Below, one piece after another: positions 16,210 to 18,863 of a stretch of DNA of 18,863 nucleotides. The stretch is from Stramenopiles sp. TOSAG23-3 (Eukaryota > Sar). The notes under the pieces were generated by a model that saw only the letters and a program-made list of their open reading frames with translations, made no database searches and was not told where the DNA came from. Position 1 is the first letter of the stretch, and every line of letters starts with the position of its first letter. The DNA lies in the NCBI GenBank assembly GCA_900128585.1, contig LT642416.1, positions 1 to 18,863 of the forward strand. Reading direction: 5' to 3'. The position numbers were made by a program, and so were the translations under genes.

Positions 16210-18357
16210 TCATAGTCCCCGCGCCCTTTGTTCAAAAATGCGGACCACCCCTTTGCTATCACCAACTAGGACAAACCTGGAATCGTTGGTGACGTTCGTT
16301 GTGCCTTCGTTTGATTTTGTGTCGCGAAGCAGAACGCCACTCTCCGTTCTCCCGATCTGTTCAGCCATCAGGGACGGTCCAAACATGGCACAAAAGGAAA
16401 CCGAATCGGTTCCCACGAAGCTTTCGTAGGCGTAGTTCTTGTTGCTGAATCGGTTAAAATCGAAGGACCGCTTGCCTTTCTTGCTACTGTCGTCGGTAAA
16501 CCAAATTACGACTCTCCCGTCCTCGCTGCCCCCGATTACTTTCGTTCCACTCTCGTTGAACGAGGTTATGATCAATGTCTGCTCAACTTTTGCACCTTTC
16601 AACTTCATCAACGGGTTGTAGTCCCGTATACGGTACAAGCGAACTCTCGAGTCACTCGTGGTTACGAGCAGCTCTTGGCCGTCTTTTCTCCAAGAGAACC
16701 CTGTCACCTTCTTGCCAACGCCACTTTTCAGTTTGTTTCTTCGGTTGCGGCATTCGATTTGCGTGTGGAAGTGCAGATTATTCTCAATGTAGAAAATACA
16801 GGCACCGTTGTACAGCCCTACCACGACCAGCTTCCCGTCCGGCGAGTACGAAATCGCGCTTATCTTGTGGGGGGTTTGCTGGAACTGAACTACACGATTT
16901 TTTGTAATGTTATAGACCCGGATCTTGCAATCGGAGCATCCAGTAACGAAGCGACCGACGTTGGTGGGGTGGAACGCAACGCAAGTGACTGCACTGGGAT
17001 GTGGGTATTTCTGCAGGCACTTCTTTTTGTCCACGTGCCACAACCGAACAGTTCTGTCAAGGCTTGCTGAGAGGAGAAAGCCTTTGTTCCAGGCCAGGGA
17101 GCAAACCCACTGCTCGTGCCCCTCGAATACGCGAAAAGGTTTTGCTTTGAAGGCTGGCTTTTCGCTCGGGTGGGGCTTCGGGTACACCCTGGACTCCGCA
17201 GTGGCACTGGCGCTTGCCTGCTCCGGTAAAACCTTCCCTGCGCTTTCGGCACCGTCGTTGGCTATTTCCCAAATACAAATTTTTTTGTCCTGCCCCGCTG
17301 TGGCCAGGTACAGCGGCCTCACAATTTTGTCGTTCAAGTCCGGTTCGCTCAACTGCATAGTAAATAAATAGCCTTTGTGACCACGCAACTCTTGGCGCAG
17401 GTACAACCCAGTATACTCTGCTGCTTTCCTCTTGTACATTTTTACAGGCGTCACGTTAGCGTCAAGGTCGGAGTGGTACGCGCTTTTCCGCCGGAGGCGG
17501 CTCCACAAGCCGCTGCGCGCGGCGCGGTCGGTACCGTGCCCGCCAACGGCGGAGGGCTTCGAGGCAGCCTGAGAGCCGTTTGGCCTGCTTCCGTCCTTGG
17601 TCATATTTCTCGAAAAGGCCGCAAAACCGTCTTTGTTCTCGTTGATTTGCCTAACAATCTCGTCGACGTTTCCAAGCACGTCCTCGGCCGTGTCTGCCCG
17701 AGAGTGGCCGCCGCCACGAACCGCGTCCACGGGGGCGGCGTCACGGTCTTCCGCCTCATCCCTTTTCAAATGGTCGCTGTCCCCCGCTTGATTTGTTTTG
17801 TCCAATGGGACTATGTCCCCATTATCATTGGTGTGCACTAAAATCCTGTACTTTTCGCCCTCATCGTTTATCTTTGTAAGATAAAATTGCCCTTCTGGCA
17901 GAACCTCTTCCCGCAACAAATCGGACTCGTTCCGTTGCCGCGGCTTGACTGCTTCTATTGTGGTGGTGTCCTCCGTTTGGACCGGCTCAGGGGCGGTGAC
18001 TAAATTTGGCGCCACTGGTTTCGCTTCCGCTTCTGCGTTCATCTCTGGCGTGGTTTCGGCCACTGACATCGCCCCTAGGAGCGAACTGTCCATCAAACCC
18101 GACAAATCGTCTACAGAGTGGCGGAGCCTCGACCCTACGCCCACGCCGGACTCGTCCATACTCGGGGAGTGCTGCCTAGCGTCCATGAATTCGTCCTCGT
18201 CCAAATTGCTCTGGTAATCGCTCTCGTATATGGAGTCAATAGACGTGGCAGTCCCACGAGCACTCCGAGGGCTACTGAGCCCGGCATCATCGTCACTGTC
18301 TACTATAATCTCTGTATCGGCACGCTCTCGAGAGGTGTCCAGCGTGAAAGAAGCCAT
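16210..18357 (-). CDS. WDR44: WDR44-like WD40-repeat protein
   Basis: A 715-aa protein, with ATG at 18355-18357 and TGA at 16210-16212. Residues 1 to about 315 are disordered, acidic and Ser-rich. The WD40 propeller fills about 323-715, with recognisable blades: LRGHKGYLF / GQDKKICIWEI, FEGHEQWVCSLAWNKGFLLS / LDRTVRLW, AVTCVAFHPTNVGRFVTGC, KISAISYSPDGKLVVVG, KVTGFSWRKDGQELLVTTS and GGSEDGRVVIW. The WNKGFLLSASLDRTVRLWHV and CIFYIENNLHFHTQI stretches are characteristic of WDR44 and its plant/protist relatives. Human WDR44 is a RAB11 effector linking endosomal tubules to the ER via a VAP-binding FFAT motif. Here DEDEFMDARQ (53-62) in the disordered part fits an FFAT motif after an acidic tract. 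A Rab-binding role is inferred by family only. It is intronless, unlike the region next to it. Confidence 0.93.
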   Translation of the reverse strand: MASFTLDTSRERADTEIIVDSDDDAGLSSPRSARGTATSIDSIYESDYQSNLDEDEFMDARQHSPSMDESGVGVGSRLRHSVDDLSGLMDSSLLGAMSVAETTPEMNAEAEAKPVAPNLVTAPEPVQTEDTTTIEAVKPRQRNESDLLREEVLPEGQFYLTKINDEGEKYRILVHTNDNGDIVPLDKTNQAGDSDHLKRDEAEDRDAAPVDAVRGGGHSRADTAEDVLGNVDEIVRQINENKDGFAAFSRNMTKDGSRPNGSQAASKPSAVGGHGTDRAARSGLWSRLRRKSAYHSDLDANVTPVKMYKRKAAEYTGLYLRQELRGHKGYLFTMQLSEPDLNDKIVRPLYLATAGQDKKICIWEIANDGAESAGKVLPEQASASATAESRVYPKPHPSEKPAFKAKPFRVFEGHEQWVCSLAWNKGFLLSASLDRTVRLWHVDKKKCLQKYPHPSAVTCVAFHPTNVGRFVTGCSDCKIRVYNITKNRVVQFQQTPHKISAISYSPDGKLVVVGLYNGACIFYIENNLHFHTQIECRNRRNKLKSGVGKKVTGFSWRKDGQELLVTTSDSRVRLYRIRDYNPLMKLKGAKVEQTLIITSFNESGTKVIGGSEDGRVVIWFTDDSSKKGKRSFDFNRFSNKNYAYESFVGTDSVSFCAMFGPSLMAEQIGRTESGVLLRDTKSNEGTTNVTNDSRFVLVGDSKGVVRIFEQRARGL

Positions 18358-18863
18358 GGGTGGGCTGAAATTTTTCTGGAAGAATTGCTTGTCAAGAACT
18401 CCTCCTCCTGCGGTCTATCCTGTTGTCTGTGCTCGGGTACCGCTCCGGACGAAACTATACGCTCTGCAACAACACTCTCTATGCGTTAACAAACCTTTTT
18501 CACTCAACTTGCATTTAAATAATTCTCAATCCGTACGAGAAGCTGTTGTACGTTGGTGCGTTTGGCCAATTGGGAATTGGGAAATCGCGGACATCATTTA
18601 AAAAAATTTAATAATGAATGTTGTACAAAAAAAAAAAATAATAATGAGAGCAGCCGAGCAGCCGGACACACATATTATAAGACCTGCTGTTTCCCCTTAT
18701 GTACTATTAGTAGCGTACTTATAGTAGAACAAAAAATCTATTTGCTGTTGTTAAAAATGTTGGTGCAATTCCATGTACTTTGGACATTTTTGTTAAAAAA
18801 TAAAAGGACGACCGTCGTTGGTTTTTTTTAAGTAAAAGGCCATGATAGACAGATGTTCTACAA
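18358..18863. other. Upstream region of the WDR44-like gene, no gene seen
   Basis: Balanced composition to about 18590, plausibly 5' UTR and promoter on the reverse strand, then AT-rich with A runs (18628-18639). The ORFs here are short and composition-driven. Confidence 0.5.

Overview
The window looks like nuclear DNA of a unicellular eukaryote, most likely a microalga or related protist. Six of the recognisable genes are single open frames with balanced composition. They are separated by very AT-rich spacers, and their products are eukaryotic: an EAG/CNG-type K+ channel, an SPTLC2-type serine palmitoyltransferase, a Pkr1-like ER protein, an LYR protein and a WDR44-like WD40 protein. The channel resembles those of stramenopile-type algae, but this is only a leaning and I cannot name a species.

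Layout. 1-1740: the 3' end of an unidentified + strand gene, then an atypical short-chain dehydrogenase (- strand) enclosed by two long imperfect inverted-repeat arms. A short ORF runs straight into the right arm. 2553-4687: a voltage-gated, cyclic-nucleotide-domain channel whose reading frame shifts by one base near 4100 and which ends in an extra membrane segment. 5183-6589: three genes packed like a bacterial operon (7 nt gap, then a 4 nt ATGA overlap). They encode a Pkr1-like V-ATPase assembly factor, an LYR-motif protein and a coiled-coil protein. 7345-9015: catalytic subunit of serine palmitoyltransferase with a histone-H1-like basic tail, convergent with 9326-10087 (-), a 3-oxoacyl-ACP reductase of the CBR4/FabG type. 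A 45-bp repeat bounded by 12-bp direct repeats lies between these two stops.

10088-11202 is AT-rich and carries a long T tract, an (AAG)n microsatellite and a 47-bp tandem duplication. 11203-15760 is different in kind: balanced composition, no long ORF, and eight GTAAGT hexamers on the + strand (I found none on the - strand). Many are paired with CTAAC-like branch sites and pyrimidine-YAG acceptors. Two chains of small exons can be joined there with consistent phase, giving one or two unrecognised intron-rich genes. Three copies of a ~58-73 bp repeat lie 58-79 nt upstream of acceptors in this region. 16210-18357 (-) is a WDR44-like protein with a candidate FFAT motif.

Functionally the identifiable genes concern membranes: sphingolipid synthesis at the ER, mitochondrial-type fatty acid synthesis, V-ATPase assembly, ion flux and Rab/VAP-type membrane contact. 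Nothing shows they form a pathway. I saw no rRNA, tRNA, CRISPR array or viral gene.
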